The notes below the pieces were generated by a model that was not told the origin of the DNA, searched no databases, and saw only the letters and a program-made list of their open reading frames with translations. Below are positions 35,900 through 44,751 of a stretch of 64,000 nucleotides of DNA, piece by piece; positions within the stretch are counted from its first letter, which is position 1; every line of letters begins with the position of its first letter. Location of the stretch: the NCBI RefSeq assembly GCF_001439845.1, contig NZ_JYLO01000012.1:124001-188000 (forward strand), given 5' to 3'. A program made the position numbers and the translations under genes. The stretch comes from Pseudomonas lactis (GTDB lineage: Bacteria > Pseudomonadota > Gammaproteobacteria > Pseudomonadales > Pseudomonadaceae).

Positions 35900-38338
35900 A
35901 TGCCTGATCCTGTTGCTGCCAGCTTGCGTCTAGCGCCCGAAGCGCTGACTCGCCCTTTCTCCGCTGAACAGTTCAGCTTCTCGACCACCAATGATTTGGA
36001 GCCCTTTCGCGGTGTGCTTGGCCAGGAACGTGCGGTTGAAGCCTTGCAGTTCGGCGTGGCCATGCCACGCCCCGGTTACAACGTGTTTGTCATGGGCGAG
36101 CCGGGCACCGGCCGCTTTTCGTTCGTCAAACGCTACCTGAAAGCCGAAGGCAAGCGCCTGCAAACCCCGGCGGACTGGGTTTATGTGAATAATTTCGATG
36201 AGCCCCGCGAGCCCCGCGCCCTGGAATTGCCAGGTGGCGCCGCTGCGGCGTTTATCGCTGATATCAACGCCCTGGTCGATAACCTGGTCGCCACCTTCCC
36301 GGCGGTGTTCGAACACCCCACTTATCAACAGCGTAAAAGCGCCATCGACCGGGCGTTCAACCAGCGCTACGACAAGGCGCTGGACGTGATCGAGCGCCTG
36401 GCCCTGGAAAAAGACGTGGCGCTGTACCGCGACAGCTCCAACATCGCCTTCACGCCGATGCTCGACGGCAAGGCGCTGGACGAAGCCGAGTTTTCGCAAC
36501 TGCCGGAAGCCGATCGCGAGCGCTTCCACACCGATATCTCCGAGCTGGAAGAACGCCTCAACGAGGAGCTGGCCAGCCTGCCGCAGTGGAAGCGCGAGTC
36601 CAACAACCAACTGCGCCAGTTCAACGAAGAAACCATCACTCTGGCCCTGCAGCCTTTGCTGGCGCCGTTGTCAGAAAAATACGCAGAAAACGCCGGGGTC
36701 TGTGGCTACCTGCAAGCCATGCAGGTGTACCTGCTCAAAACCGTGGTGGAGCAATTGGTGGACGACGCCAAGACCGACGCCCAGGCGCGCAAGCTGCTTG
36801 AAGAACAGTACTGCCCGAGCCTGGTGGTGGGCCACTCGGTCAACGGTGGCGCGCCGGTGGTGTTTGAACCGCACCCGACCTACGACAACCTGTTCGGCCG
36901 TATCGAATACAGCACCGACCAGGGCGCGCTCTACACCACCTATCGCCAGCTGCGTCCCGGCGCCTTGCACCGCGCCAATGGCGGCTTCCTGATCCTGGAA
37001 GCCGAAAAAATGCTCAGCGAGCCCTTTGTGTGGGATGCGCTCAAGCGCTCCCTGCAATCGCGCAAGCTGAAGATGGAATCGCCTCTGGGCGAACTCGGCC
37101 GCCTGGCCACCGTCACCCTCAACCCGCAGATGATTCCCTTGCAGGTCAAGGTGATCATCATCGGCTCGCGCCAGTTGTATTACGCCCTGCAAGACGCCGA
37201 CCCGGACTTCCAGGAGATGTTCCGCGTACTGGTGGACTTCGATGAAGACATCCCCATGGTCGACGAGAGCCTGGAGCAGTTCGCCCAGTTGCTCAAAACC
37301 CGTACTTCGGAAGAGGGCATGGCGCCGCTCACCTCCGACGCGGTGGCGCGCCTGGCGACCTACAGCGCACGCCTGGCCGAGCATCAGGGGCGCTTGTCGG
37401 CGCGTATTGGTGATTTGTTCCAGCTGGTGAGCGAGGCGGACTTCATTCGCCACCTGGCGGGCGACGAGATGACCGATGCCGGGCATATCGAGCGCGCCCT
37501 CAAGGCCAAGGCCACACGCACCGGCCGCGTGTCGGCGCGGATTCTCGACGACATGCTTGCTGGCGTCATCCTGATCGACACCGCCGGCGCCGCTGTGGGC
37601 AAGTGCAACGGGTTGACGGTGCTGGAAGTGGGCGACTCGGCATTCGGCGTGCCGGCGCGGATTTCCGCCACGGTGTACCCGGGCGGCAGCGGCATTGTCG
37701 ACATCGAGCGCGAAGTTAACCTCGGCCAGCCGATCCACTCCAAGGGCGTGATGATCCTCACCGGTTACCTGGGCAGCCGCTATGCCCAGGAATTTCCGTT
37801 GGCGATTTCCGCGAGTATCGCCCTGGAGCAGTCCTACGGCTATGTGGACGGCGACAGTGCGTCCCTGGGCGAGGCGTGCACCTTGATTTCGGCCTTGTCG
37901 AAGACGCCGCTCAAGCAATGCTTTGCCATCACCGGCTCGATCAACCAGTTTGGTGAAGTGCAGGCGGTGGGCGGGGTCAACGAGAAGATCGAAGGCTTCT
38001 TCCGCCTCTGCGAAGCCCGCGGGTTGACCGGTGAGCAGGGGGCGATCATCCCTCAGGCCAACGTCGCCACGCTGATGCTCGACGAGAAGGTGTTGCAGGC
38101 CGTGCGTGCCGGGCAATTCCATATCTATGCGGTGCGCCAGGCCGATGAGGCCTTGAGCCTGCTGGTGGGCGAGGATGCCGGCGAGCCGGACGCCGAGGGG
38201 CAGTTCCCGGAAGGCACCGTGAATGCGCGGGTGGTGGAGCGCTTGCGGGCAATTGCCGAGATGATCAGTGAGGAGGATTTGAAGGAGGCGGAAAAAGAGC
38301 TGGCGCAGCAGGCGTTGGCAGAAGCCAAGCCGACCTGA
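35900..38338 (+). CDS. asrA: Lon-like ATP-dependent protease AsrA
   Basis: This 812-residue protein is a LonB/YcbZ-type protease: an AAA_32 ATPase region (about 20-560) with a long helical insertion, then a Lon protease domain. The catalytic Ser lies in DGDSASLGEA (about 652) and the Lys in GGVNEKIEGF (about 695). The Walker A reads GEPGTGRFS, with Arg in place of Lys. The P. aeruginosa orthologue AsrA triggers the heat-shock response to tobramycin. An AAGGAAG site precedes the ATG. The symbol is by length and domain order. Confidence 0.85.
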   Translation: MPDPVAASLRLAPEALTRPFSAEQFSFSTTNDLEPFRGVLGQERAVEALQFGVAMPRPGYNVFVMGEPGTGRFSFVKRYLKAEGKRLQTPADWVYVNNFDEPREPRALELPGGAAAAFIADINALVDNLVATFPAVFEHPTYQQRKSAIDRAFNQRYDKALDVIERLALEKDVALYRDSSNIAFTPMLDGKALDEAEFSQLPEADRERFHTDISELEERLNEELASLPQWKRESNNQLRQFNEETITLALQPLLAPLSEKYAENAGVCGYLQAMQVYLLKTVVEQLVDDAKTDAQARKLLEEQYCPSLVVGHSVNGGAPVVFEPHPTYDNLFGRIEYSTDQGALYTTYRQLRPGALHRANGGFLILEAEKMLSEPFVWDALKRSLQSRKLKMESPLGELGRLATVTLNPQMIPLQVKVIIIGSRQLYYALQDADPDFQEMFRVLVDFDEDIPMVDESLEQFAQLLKTRTSEEGMAPLTSDAVARLATYSARLAEHQGRLSARIGDLFQLVSEADFIRHLAGDEMTDAGHIERALKAKATRTGRVSARILDDMLAGVILIDTAGAAVGKCNGLTVLEVGDSAFGVPARISATVYPGGSGIVDIEREVNLGQPIHSKGVMILTGYLGSRYAQEFPLAISASIALEQSYGYVDGDSASLGEACTLISALSKTPLKQCFAITGSINQFGEVQAVGGVNEKIEGFFRLCEARGLTGEQGAIIPQANVATLMLDEKVLQAVRAGQFHIYAVRQADEALSLLVGEDAGEPDAEGQFPEGTVNARVVERLRAIAEMISEEDLKEAEKELAQQALAEAKPT

Positions 38339-38364
38339 TAGCCAAGGCGAAACGGGATCAAAAC

Positions 38365-38455
38365 TGTGGGAGCGGGCTTGCTCGCGAATGCGGAGTGTCA
38401 ATCACTGCATCTGTGACTGAACCAGCGCATTCGCGAGCAAGCCCGCTCCCACATT
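38365..38455. repeat. REP pair, GAGCGGGCTTGCTCGCGAA family
   Basis: Inverted copies at 38366-38389 and 38430-38453 follow the asrA stop by about 27 bases. Confidence 0.85.
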
Positions 38456-38493
38456 GACCTATTAAACCTGCCACAAAATTGACTCTCGCCTGG

Positions 38494-38511
38494 GACCAAC
38501 GCCCGTTGGTC
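38494..38511. promoter_or_regulatory. Perfect palindrome GACCAACG-CC-CGTTGGTC
   Basis: This is an 8-base perfect inverted repeat with a 2-base centre, 127 bases before the next gene. There is no T-tract, so an operator is more likely than a terminator. Confidence 0.45.
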
Positions 38512-38637
38512 TCTACAACCTTGGTTTGTCGCGTTTTTATTCTATTCTCAGAGTCAGGGATATCCACAGGAGTCGCAGGATAGAAACAGCCTCGCCGTGC
38601 GCTGGGGCTGAACACCGATCTACCGAGGGTCGCCGCC

Positions 38638-38955
38638 ATGTCGCGCAACCTTTGCCTTACCCGCCAGTGCCTGGGCCTGGTCACCCGTATCGAATGCTCC
38701 ATTCGCCCTCTGGCCGGGGATAACGGGATGTGGACGCTGCTATTTGCCGCCGGCATGTCGGGCGAACAGCCATCCACCGTCAAATCCCAGGGCCCGTTCC
38801 ATGGGCCTTTCGTGGCAGAACGCATGCTGGGCACCATCGTCGATAGCCTGACCTTGCACGGCTACGAGCAAATGGACGAGCCGCAGATCTGGTGCCTGCA
38901 CCTGCAAGCCCATTTGCGCCAACTCAACGGCGGTCAGGAGCGGCTGGCCCTGTAG
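38638..38955 (+). CDS. Conserved hypothetical protein
   Basis: This 105-residue soluble protein has no signal peptide or membrane segment. It begins MSRNLCLTRQCLGLVTRIEC and contains a VKSQGPFHGPFVAERML segment. I do not recognise the family. It is on the plus strand and ends 7 bases before the convergent lipoprotein gene. Codon use is like the neighbours, so it is probably a real gene. Confidence 0.6.
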   Translation: MSRNLCLTRQCLGLVTRIECSIRPLAGDNGMWTLLFAAGMSGEQPSTVKSQGPFHGPFVAERMLGTIVDSLTLHGYEQMDEPQIWCLHLQAHLRQLNGGQERLAL

Positions 38956-38961
38956 CGCCGG

Positions 38962-40785
38962 TTATTTGCTCTCAGGCTTGTCCAGCTTGACCTCAAAGCC
39001 GTATTGCACGGTGCTGAGGTCGGTGCGCTGGTAACTTTCCAGCGTGGTCGGCTGGCCGTAGAAGTAATGCACGTCAAACATCGCCGTGCCGTATTCCTCG
39101 GCGCGGTGGCTGACGCCGAGGATCTCCTTGAGGTAATTGCCGCTGGCATCCTTGGCGTAGAAACGCCAGCTGTCGGCGGGGAAGTCCTTCTGGTCGACGA
39201 TCAGCGCGTTGTCCTTGAGCGACAGGCCCTTGGGCAGCTTGGCGGCGTCGATTGTGGCTTTCTCGATGGTGGCCAAAAACAACGGTACCGAGCCCACCAC
39301 ATACGCCGGGGTTTCCGGGAACAGGTTGAGGTCGTACGTCAGCGTGCCGCTGGCGGCATTCAGCTCAAAGGCTTCGGTCGGCAACTCGATGGGCTCGCCT
39401 CGTTCGCCCTTGTCATCGGCGGTGAAAAAGGTGATAGGCGCGTCACTGTTGTTGCGCTCGGCACCTACCAGGTCGTCGTTGAAGGTGAACGGGTGGTCGA
39501 ACACGATTTTTGCGGCACTGGCGTCTTCGGTCGATTGGCTGAGGGTGACGCTGTTTTTCAGTTGCTCCTCCGTCATCGACGCATCTTTGAGCCAACTGGC
39601 GGCGCCGTCGTCATACACCGTGACCGGCATTGGTAGGGCCTGCACGGTCTTTTGCAGGCTGTTCCTGTCAAAGCGCATCACCGGCAGGTCCAGGTCTTTA
39701 CGGGTGAGCGTGGCCTTGGAGAAATCCAGCACATTGACCTGCAGGTTATCGATCAGCCCGTTGAAATACACCTTGGCGTAATGGCTGGTCTGCTGGCGCT
39801 CGAAGGCTTTTTGCGCGTCGGTCAGCTGTTTATCGAAGGCATCGGACCACGCGGTTTGTTTTTGCATCTCGGCCAGTTGTTTCTCATAGAACGCCACCTG
39901 CGCGGCACTCTCGTTGATCGAGCCTGAGCGGGTCAGAAACTGCCCGGTGCTGTCCCGTGCCTGCACCAGCAGCGGGTTGGGTGACGCATCGCCCACTTCG
40001 GCGGCCAGGGGCTGGCTGTTGGTCAGTTCGATCTCGGCGTAGTTCTTTTCCAGCGTCAGCAGGTTGAGGGTGATGTTGCCGTCGGTGCGTTTATGGCCCA
40101 CGTCTTGTTTGGTCAGGTCGAACGTCAGCACCTTGCCCGGGGTGATCACCTCCACCGCGCCCTTGAGGCTGATGGGTTGGGGTTGGCTCTTGTTTTCCGT
40201 CTCGATGCCTTCGATAAACGGGTAGGTTACCGTCAGGTCGTCGGGGTTGGTCAGGTTGGAGCTGCTGGGGCTCAGTTGAATGCCGGGGTCGGTTTCGGAC
40301 CATTCCGGTTGGAAGGGAATGACTTTATTGTTGCTCAGGGTGACCGACTGCCATTCCAGGCCATGGGGGAAGGGGAACTGGTCCGGGGCGTTGAAGTTGA
40401 ACGGGAAGACCGGCTGCAAATCCGTCAGATAGTCGGAGTGCGAGGTTTTGCGCAGTACGAACAGGCCATTGATGTAGGTGTCCACCAGCGCTTGGGGCGT
40501 AGGGTAATGCTTGAGCAGGGCCAGGCTGTCTTCGCCGTATTCGGCTTCGATGGGCTTGCTGGCGAGCTTGACGCGCGCGCGCTCCAGCAACAGCAGCGAG
40601 CCGCCCAGGTCCGCAATGGCATCGCGCAGTTTAGGGTCCTGGATGCTGTCCAGGGACTGTTCGAACTTGGTGGTTTTCTCTTCGAGGGTCGCCTGCTTCT
40701 GCTCTTCTTTGGGGGAGCAGCCGCTGGCCATCAGCAACGCCGCGCACAGGCCGAGAGCGGCCAAAGGGGATCGCACATCCATCAT
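38962..40785 (-). CDS. Large putative lipoprotein of unknown function
   Basis: This 607-residue protein starts with a lipoprotein signal ending MASGC (Cys about 23), then a helical segment (about 30-85) and a long, probably beta-rich region. The ATG at 40785 is preferred because AGGAAG sits six bases before it; eight further upstream codons are open. The envelope location is well supported but no domain is recognised. Confidence 0.75.
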   Translation of the reverse strand: MMDVRSPLAALGLCAALLMASGCSPKEEQKQATLEEKTTKFEQSLDSIQDPKLRDAIADLGGSLLLLERARVKLASKPIEAEYGEDSLALLKHYPTPQALVDTYINGLFVLRKTSHSDYLTDLQPVFPFNFNAPDQFPFPHGLEWQSVTLSNNKVIPFQPEWSETDPGIQLSPSSSNLTNPDDLTVTYPFIEGIETENKSQPQPISLKGAVEVITPGKVLTFDLTKQDVGHKRTDGNITLNLLTLEKNYAEIELTNSQPLAAEVGDASPNPLLVQARDSTGQFLTRSGSINESAAQVAFYEKQLAEMQKQTAWSDAFDKQLTDAQKAFERQQTSHYAKVYFNGLIDNLQVNVLDFSKATLTRKDLDLPVMRFDRNSLQKTVQALPMPVTVYDDGAASWLKDASMTEEQLKNSVTLSQSTEDASAAKIVFDHPFTFNDDLVGAERNNSDAPITFFTADDKGERGEPIELPTEAFELNAASGTLTYDLNLFPETPAYVVGSVPLFLATIEKATIDAAKLPKGLSLKDNALIVDQKDFPADSWRFYAKDASGNYLKEILGVSHRAEEYGTAMFDVHYFYGQPTTLESYQRTDLSTVQYGFEVKLDKPESK

Positions 40786-40947
40786 CTGAGTCTTCCTGTC
40801 CGACATCATCGAGCCGAGTGAATGGTCTCGACACTAGCAGAAAAATTCTCCTACAGATGCCACTTGGGTCAGTTTTCTCGCGGTGACAGGGGCTAGGTGG
40901 CGGCTGGTATACTCGGCGCCATTTTTAGCCAAGCTGTGTGAGATTCA

Positions 40948-41436
40948 ATGGAACGCTTTATCGAAAATACGATGTACGCCTCGCGTTGGCTGCTGGCGCC
41001 GATCTACCTGGGCCTGTCCCTGGGCTTGCTGGTCCTGGCGCTGAAATTCTTCCAGGAAATCATTCACGTAATTCCCAACATCTTCACCATGTTGGAAGCC
41101 GAAGTGATCCTGCTGCTGCTGTCGTTGATCGACATGGCCCTGGTCGGCGGCTTGCTGGTGATGGTGATGATTTCCGGCTACGAGAACTTCGTCTCGCAGC
41201 TGGATATCGACGAGAACAAGGAAAAGCTCAACTGGCTAGGCACCATGGACTCTTCGTCGCTGAAGATGAAAGTGGCGGCGTCCATCGTGGCGATTTCCTC
41301 CATCCACCTGCTGCGCATCTTCATGGACGCCAAGAACGTCGATCCAGAGCACCTGATGTGGTACGTGATCATCCACATGACGTTCGTGGTCTCGGCGTTT
41401 GCCATGGGCTACCTGGACAAGCTCACCAAGCATTAA
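40948..41436 (+). CDS. UPF0114 (YqhA) family membrane protein
   Basis: This 162-residue inner-membrane protein has three to four hydrophobic helices (about 12-35, 50-75, 105-125, 135-155). The start MERFIENTMYASRWLLAPIY and the segment GTMDSSSLKMKVAASIVAIS are characteristic of UPF0114. Function is unknown. Confidence 0.9.
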   Translation: MERFIENTMYASRWLLAPIYLGLSLGLLVLALKFFQEIIHVIPNIFTMLEAEVILLLLSLIDMALVGGLLVMVMISGYENFVSQLDIDENKEKLNWLGTMDSSSLKMKVAASIVAISSIHLLRIFMDAKNVDPEHLMWYVIIHMTFVVSAFAMGYLDKLTKH

Positions 41437-41451
41437 GGCCACGCGCTGGCC

Positions 41452-42885
41452 TTACTGCTCCACGAAGTAGTAAGGCTGGCGGTTGACTGCCATCTGCTTG
41501 ATCACCGTAACCGGCGCTTTCAGCCGGTCGGTGTGGTCCGTCAACGCCACGTTGCCGGGCTTGGCGCTCAGGAAGGCGCGCAGTTCGGCTTCGGTGTTCA
41601 GGATCGGCAAGTAGGCTTGCAGGTAGAACACGCTGGCGCCGTCGATGCGCTCGTTGGGTTGATACATCGCCACCGTCCTGCCTTCGTCTTGCAGGGTCTG
41701 GATCTGACTCATCACCGGTACGAATGAGTGGCGTACGTCGGCTTTGGGCGCAAACCAGAAGGCCGCGCTCAGGTAGCAGGCGATGGCCAGGCTGAAAACC
41801 CCGCCAATAATGCGCCGATGATAACGGTACAGCCCCGGCTTATGGTCCTTGGCCCACTCCAGCAACACCCGCGCATATTCGGCGGCCAGTACCGCCGCGG
41901 CTGGCGTCAGCGCCATCAAATACACCGTGCGTTTGCTGGACGCCAGGGTCAGCAGGGTGAACTGCGCCACCAGCCACACACTGAAAAACAACCGGTAGCG
42001 GTTGCGCACCAGGCTTTTGCGGAAGTGCCACAGGCCCAGGTACACCAGGATGTTCCAGGGCAGGAAGGCCTCGGGCAGTTTCGCGAGGTAATAGTAAAAC
42101 GGCTCGTAGTGCCCGGCTTCTACGAACGAACCACTGAAGCGCCCGACGCTATTGGTCCATAACACTTCACCCACCGCCTGCATCCCACCGCGCTGAAACA
42201 GAAACCCCAGCCAGATCAGCAGCGGCACCAACGCCAACAACGTGAACAGCGCCGGCTTGAGCCAATCGCCTAGCCGCAGGCGCTTATCCATCAGGCTAGT
42301 GCTGAGCAGGTACACAAAAATCACAATGCCCGGCATCGCCAGCCCCAACACGCCCTTGCTCAACGTGGCGATGACCATCCCGGCGGTAAATAACGCCCAG
42401 GCCCAGGTACTCGAACCTTCACGCTCGGGCCGTACCGCCTGGTAAAACCCTAGCAGGGCGGCGGTGACACCGAGGCTGAGCAACGAATCCTCACCCACAC
42501 CCCGCACATTGCCCCAGTAACTGGCCATGGTTGCCAGGATCAACGCGGCACTGAACGCCAGCGTCTGCGGCCGCCCGAACCGACGCAGCATCCCGTACAA
42601 CAGCATCACACTGAACAACCCGGCAAACGCCGACGCCAAGCGCACCGCCCCGGTGCTGGCGCCAAACAGGCGAATCGCCCCGGCATCCAGCCACAGGCTC
42701 AGGGGCGGTTTTTCCAGGAAGGGTTCACGAAACAGGCGCGGCACCACCCAGTCATTGTCCAGGTGCATCGCCATGGCGATCCCGGACACCCGGGCTTCGG
42801 TAGAGCCTTGCAGCTCATGGTTGCCGAGGGCGAAGAAGAACAACAGAGCAGCAAGCAAGAGCAGCAGGGGAGCGGGGCGCGTCAT
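41452..42885 (-). CDS. ArnT-like family 39 glycosyltransferase
   Basis: This 477-residue protein has about ten membrane helices and belongs to the dolichyl-phosphate-mannose/ArnT-like (GT39, PMT) group, which moves sugars from polyprenyl phosphate to lipid A or proteins. The first periplasmic loop has the typical acidic motif (STEARVSG) and FLEKPPLSLWLDAGAIRLFG. It is shorter than ArnT (about 550) and the donor and acceptor are unknown. It is convergent with the UPF0114 gene. Confidence 0.82.
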   Translation of the reverse strand: MTRPAPLLLLLAALLFFFALGNHELQGSTEARVSGIAMAMHLDNDWVVPRLFREPFLEKPPLSLWLDAGAIRLFGASTGAVRLASAFAGLFSVMLLYGMLRRFGRPQTLAFSAALILATMASYWGNVRGVGEDSLLSLGVTAALLGFYQAVRPEREGSSTWAWALFTAGMVIATLSKGVLGLAMPGIVIFVYLLSTSLMDKRLRLGDWLKPALFTLLALVPLLIWLGFLFQRGGMQAVGEVLWTNSVGRFSGSFVEAGHYEPFYYYLAKLPEAFLPWNILVYLGLWHFRKSLVRNRYRLFFSVWLVAQFTLLTLASSKRTVYLMALTPAAAVLAAEYARVLLEWAKDHKPGLYRYHRRIIGGVFSLAIACYLSAAFWFAPKADVRHSFVPVMSQIQTLQDEGRTVAMYQPNERIDGASVFYLQAYLPILNTEAELRAFLSAKPGNVALTDHTDRLKAPVTVIKQMAVNRQPYYFVEQ

Positions 42886-43001
42886 GGAGTCTGGCTACCG
42901 GGGCATGAGACCGATCGGGCGACCGGTCATGGGTAGTCAGGGAGTATACGAGCGCGATTCTTAACCTTTGGTGAACGGCCGTGGGGTTTTTCTCCGGCGG
43001 A

Positions 43002-44027
43002 TCAAGGCAGCTTCAAACTGGGCACTGCCGCTTTGCCTTGTGCGGTCAGCACCGGCTCCAACTGCTCCCAGGTGAAGGCCAAGTCGTTGTCGCAACCGTC
43101 ACCATTGGCCGGTGTCGAGAGTTGCAGGCCCTGAGTGTTGAAGCTCAGGTGAAAGTTGGAGTAATCGGTGATCGCCGGGCAGCCCTCGTCAGTGGTGGTT
43201 TGCTTGGCCAGCCAAGTGCTGAAGGCGGCCGGCAGCTTCAAATGGCCGGAATAGGCGTCATGCCATTGCTGATGGCCGCCGAGCCAAGCCCATGGGTCCA
43301 CACTGTCACCGGTTTGCAGGTTCCAGGAGTGCAGGCCCCAACTGATGCCCATGGCGCCTTGGCCTGCGGCCCAGCGGTAGAACCGCACGGTGAGAAATTG
43401 CGATGACCAATAGGCAGGCTCAACCTCGATCTCACTGGTATAGACCGAGCCGTTTCGAACCAGGTATTCACGCCGTTCATAAAAATAGTCGGTTAGATCT
43501 TCGTCATTGACGGCCAGGGCGGCGAGCTGCTGGTTGATCTTCTGCACCGCCGGGCTATCGCCCTCCAGCTTGAGCGTGACGCGGGGGCCTTGGGTCTTGA
43601 GCTGGTAGGTGTGGTTGTGGAAAGTCTTCTTCTCAGTCTTGATCGGCAACGGCGCGGCTTCCATGGGCGCGTTATAGGCATCGCTGCCGCAGCCGTCCGT
43701 GCCAATGCGGCGCAGGGCCAGTGGCAGCGGCGTGCCGCGATCGGTTTTGCTCCAGGCACCAGAAAGGTTATCGCCCTGAGGTTTTTGCAGGGCCCAGAAA
43801 CCGGTGTTGCCTTCCTCCACCCACGGGGCGTTGTCGTTGGCCTGGGTCAGTTGAATCGGCGTACGGATGCGCTGGTAGTAATAACTGCCATGCTCGCCGT
43901 CGGCGCCGTTGAAACACACGGTGATAGCGGACTTGCCCAAAGTACCTTGCCAAACCCCGGCCAGATCGGCGGCTGTTGCGAGTAAGGGCATGACGGAGAG
44001 GGCGATGACGGCAAAGGGCTTGAGCAC
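43002..44027 (-). CDS. Hypothetical exported protein
   Basis: This 341-residue protein has a signal peptide (cleavage near residue 19, ATAA). The mature part has an N-terminal segment WQGTLGKSAITVCFN like small lipocalin-type beta domains and a C-terminal region (about 160-330) with HLSFNTQGLQL, resembling the RsiV/DUF3298 style. The start is GTG at 44027 after GGAAG. Function is unknown. Confidence 0.65.
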   Translation of the reverse strand: MLKPFAVIALSVMPLLATAADLAGVWQGTLGKSAITVCFNGADGEHGSYYYQRIRTPIQLTQANDNAPWVEEGNTGFWALQKPQGDNLSGAWSKTDRGTPLPLALRRIGTDGCGSDAYNAPMEAAPLPIKTEKKTFHNHTYQLKTQGPRVTLKLEGDSPAVQKINQQLAALAVNDEDLTDYFYERREYLVRNGSVYTSEIEVEPAYWSSQFLTVRFYRWAAGQGAMGISWGLHSWNLQTGDSVDPWAWLGGHQQWHDAYSGHLKLPAAFSTWLAKQTTTDEGCPAITDYSNFHLSFNTQGLQLSTPANGDGCDNDLAFTWEQLEPVLTAQGKAAVPSLKLP

Positions 44028-44133
44028 GGGTATCTGACTTCCGGTTGTCTGATAAAGGCCGTCAGGGTAATGGGAAGTGTGAGGGGATGCCAGCGGGCGA
44101 GATGCGCTGAGGCAGCTCGCCCGTTTTCGTGTT

Positions 44134-44388
44134 TTAAGGCTGTGGCGTTTGGGTAGTGAATGGTTGGGTGTTCAAGACCCGTTCTACGAGTAACTCGCCT
44201 AGAACGATCAATTGCTGAGCGGCCAGCAGCTTGTGGCGGTGCGCGCCTTCAAGTTCGAAAGCCAGGTCGGTGGTCATCGCGTTGAGAGAGGCGAGGGTTT
44301 CGCTGGCTTGGATTAGTAGGGTTTCGGGGTGGATGTCGTCGGCGAGGATGAAGAGGGTGGTTGGGGGATTGGGGGTGATCTTTTTCAT
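44134..44388 (-). CDS. Small DUF6124-type protein
   Basis: This 84-residue protein begins MKKITPNPP, the start shared by the many small DUF6124 proteins of Pseudomonas. The rest is a single helical region (about 20-75). It has a long structured-looking leader upstream. The role of the family is unknown. The open frame extends 58 codons upstream, but the ATG at 44388 fits the family. Confidence 0.75.
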   Translation of the reverse strand: MKKITPNPPTTLFILADDIHPETLLIQASETLASLNAMTTDLAFELEGAHRHKLLAAQQLIVLGELLVERVLNTQPFTTQTPQP

Positions 44389-44651
44389 GATGAAGCTCCC
44401 ACACTGTTTAAGGAGCTGCCTCCCCCCTGCTGTCAAACAGGAATAGGTGGCAGCTGTACGCGGGTTGACAGACCGGAAGTGTAGGAACCCGGCGCACCCG
44501 AAGATGCCCCACGCACAGCCGCCATGAACGGAGCGGAATGCGCAAGCATGCCGCCTTATCACGGGGTGTGAAAGGTTACACTTTTCGGCCTGTCAAAGCC
44601 GGACGCTGATCATCAGCGACGTAAAGAAGTTAGCGTTGTGAGGTGGCTTGC
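44389..44651 (-). promoter_or_regulatory. Leader region of the DUF6124 gene
   Basis: This gap has no good gene. It contains two hairpins: 44533-44554 (4 + 4 pairs around one mismatch, GCAA loop on the plus strand) and 44567-44582 (GTGTGA/TTACAC). On the minus strand a TTGACA (about 44430-44435) followed at about 19 bases by TTAAAC could be a promoter for the small gene. A structured 5' leader or a small RNA is possible. Confidence 0.35.
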
Positions 44652-44654
44652 GCT

Positions 44655-44706
44655 AGTTCACCAACAGCGCGGCAACTTGCGGGAAAATTCCGAAGCTCGG
44701 CCCCGT
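44655..44706 (+). repeat. 52-bp direct repeat, left copy
   Basis: This copy, starting AGTTCACCAACAGCGCGGCA, matches 45805-45856 at 49 of 52 positions in the same orientation. The pair brackets the NYN gene 1,150 bases apart. Confidence 0.85.
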
Positions 44707-44751
44707 ACCGCTTCTAGACTCGCCACACAGTGGAAACCACTGAGTTTGAGC

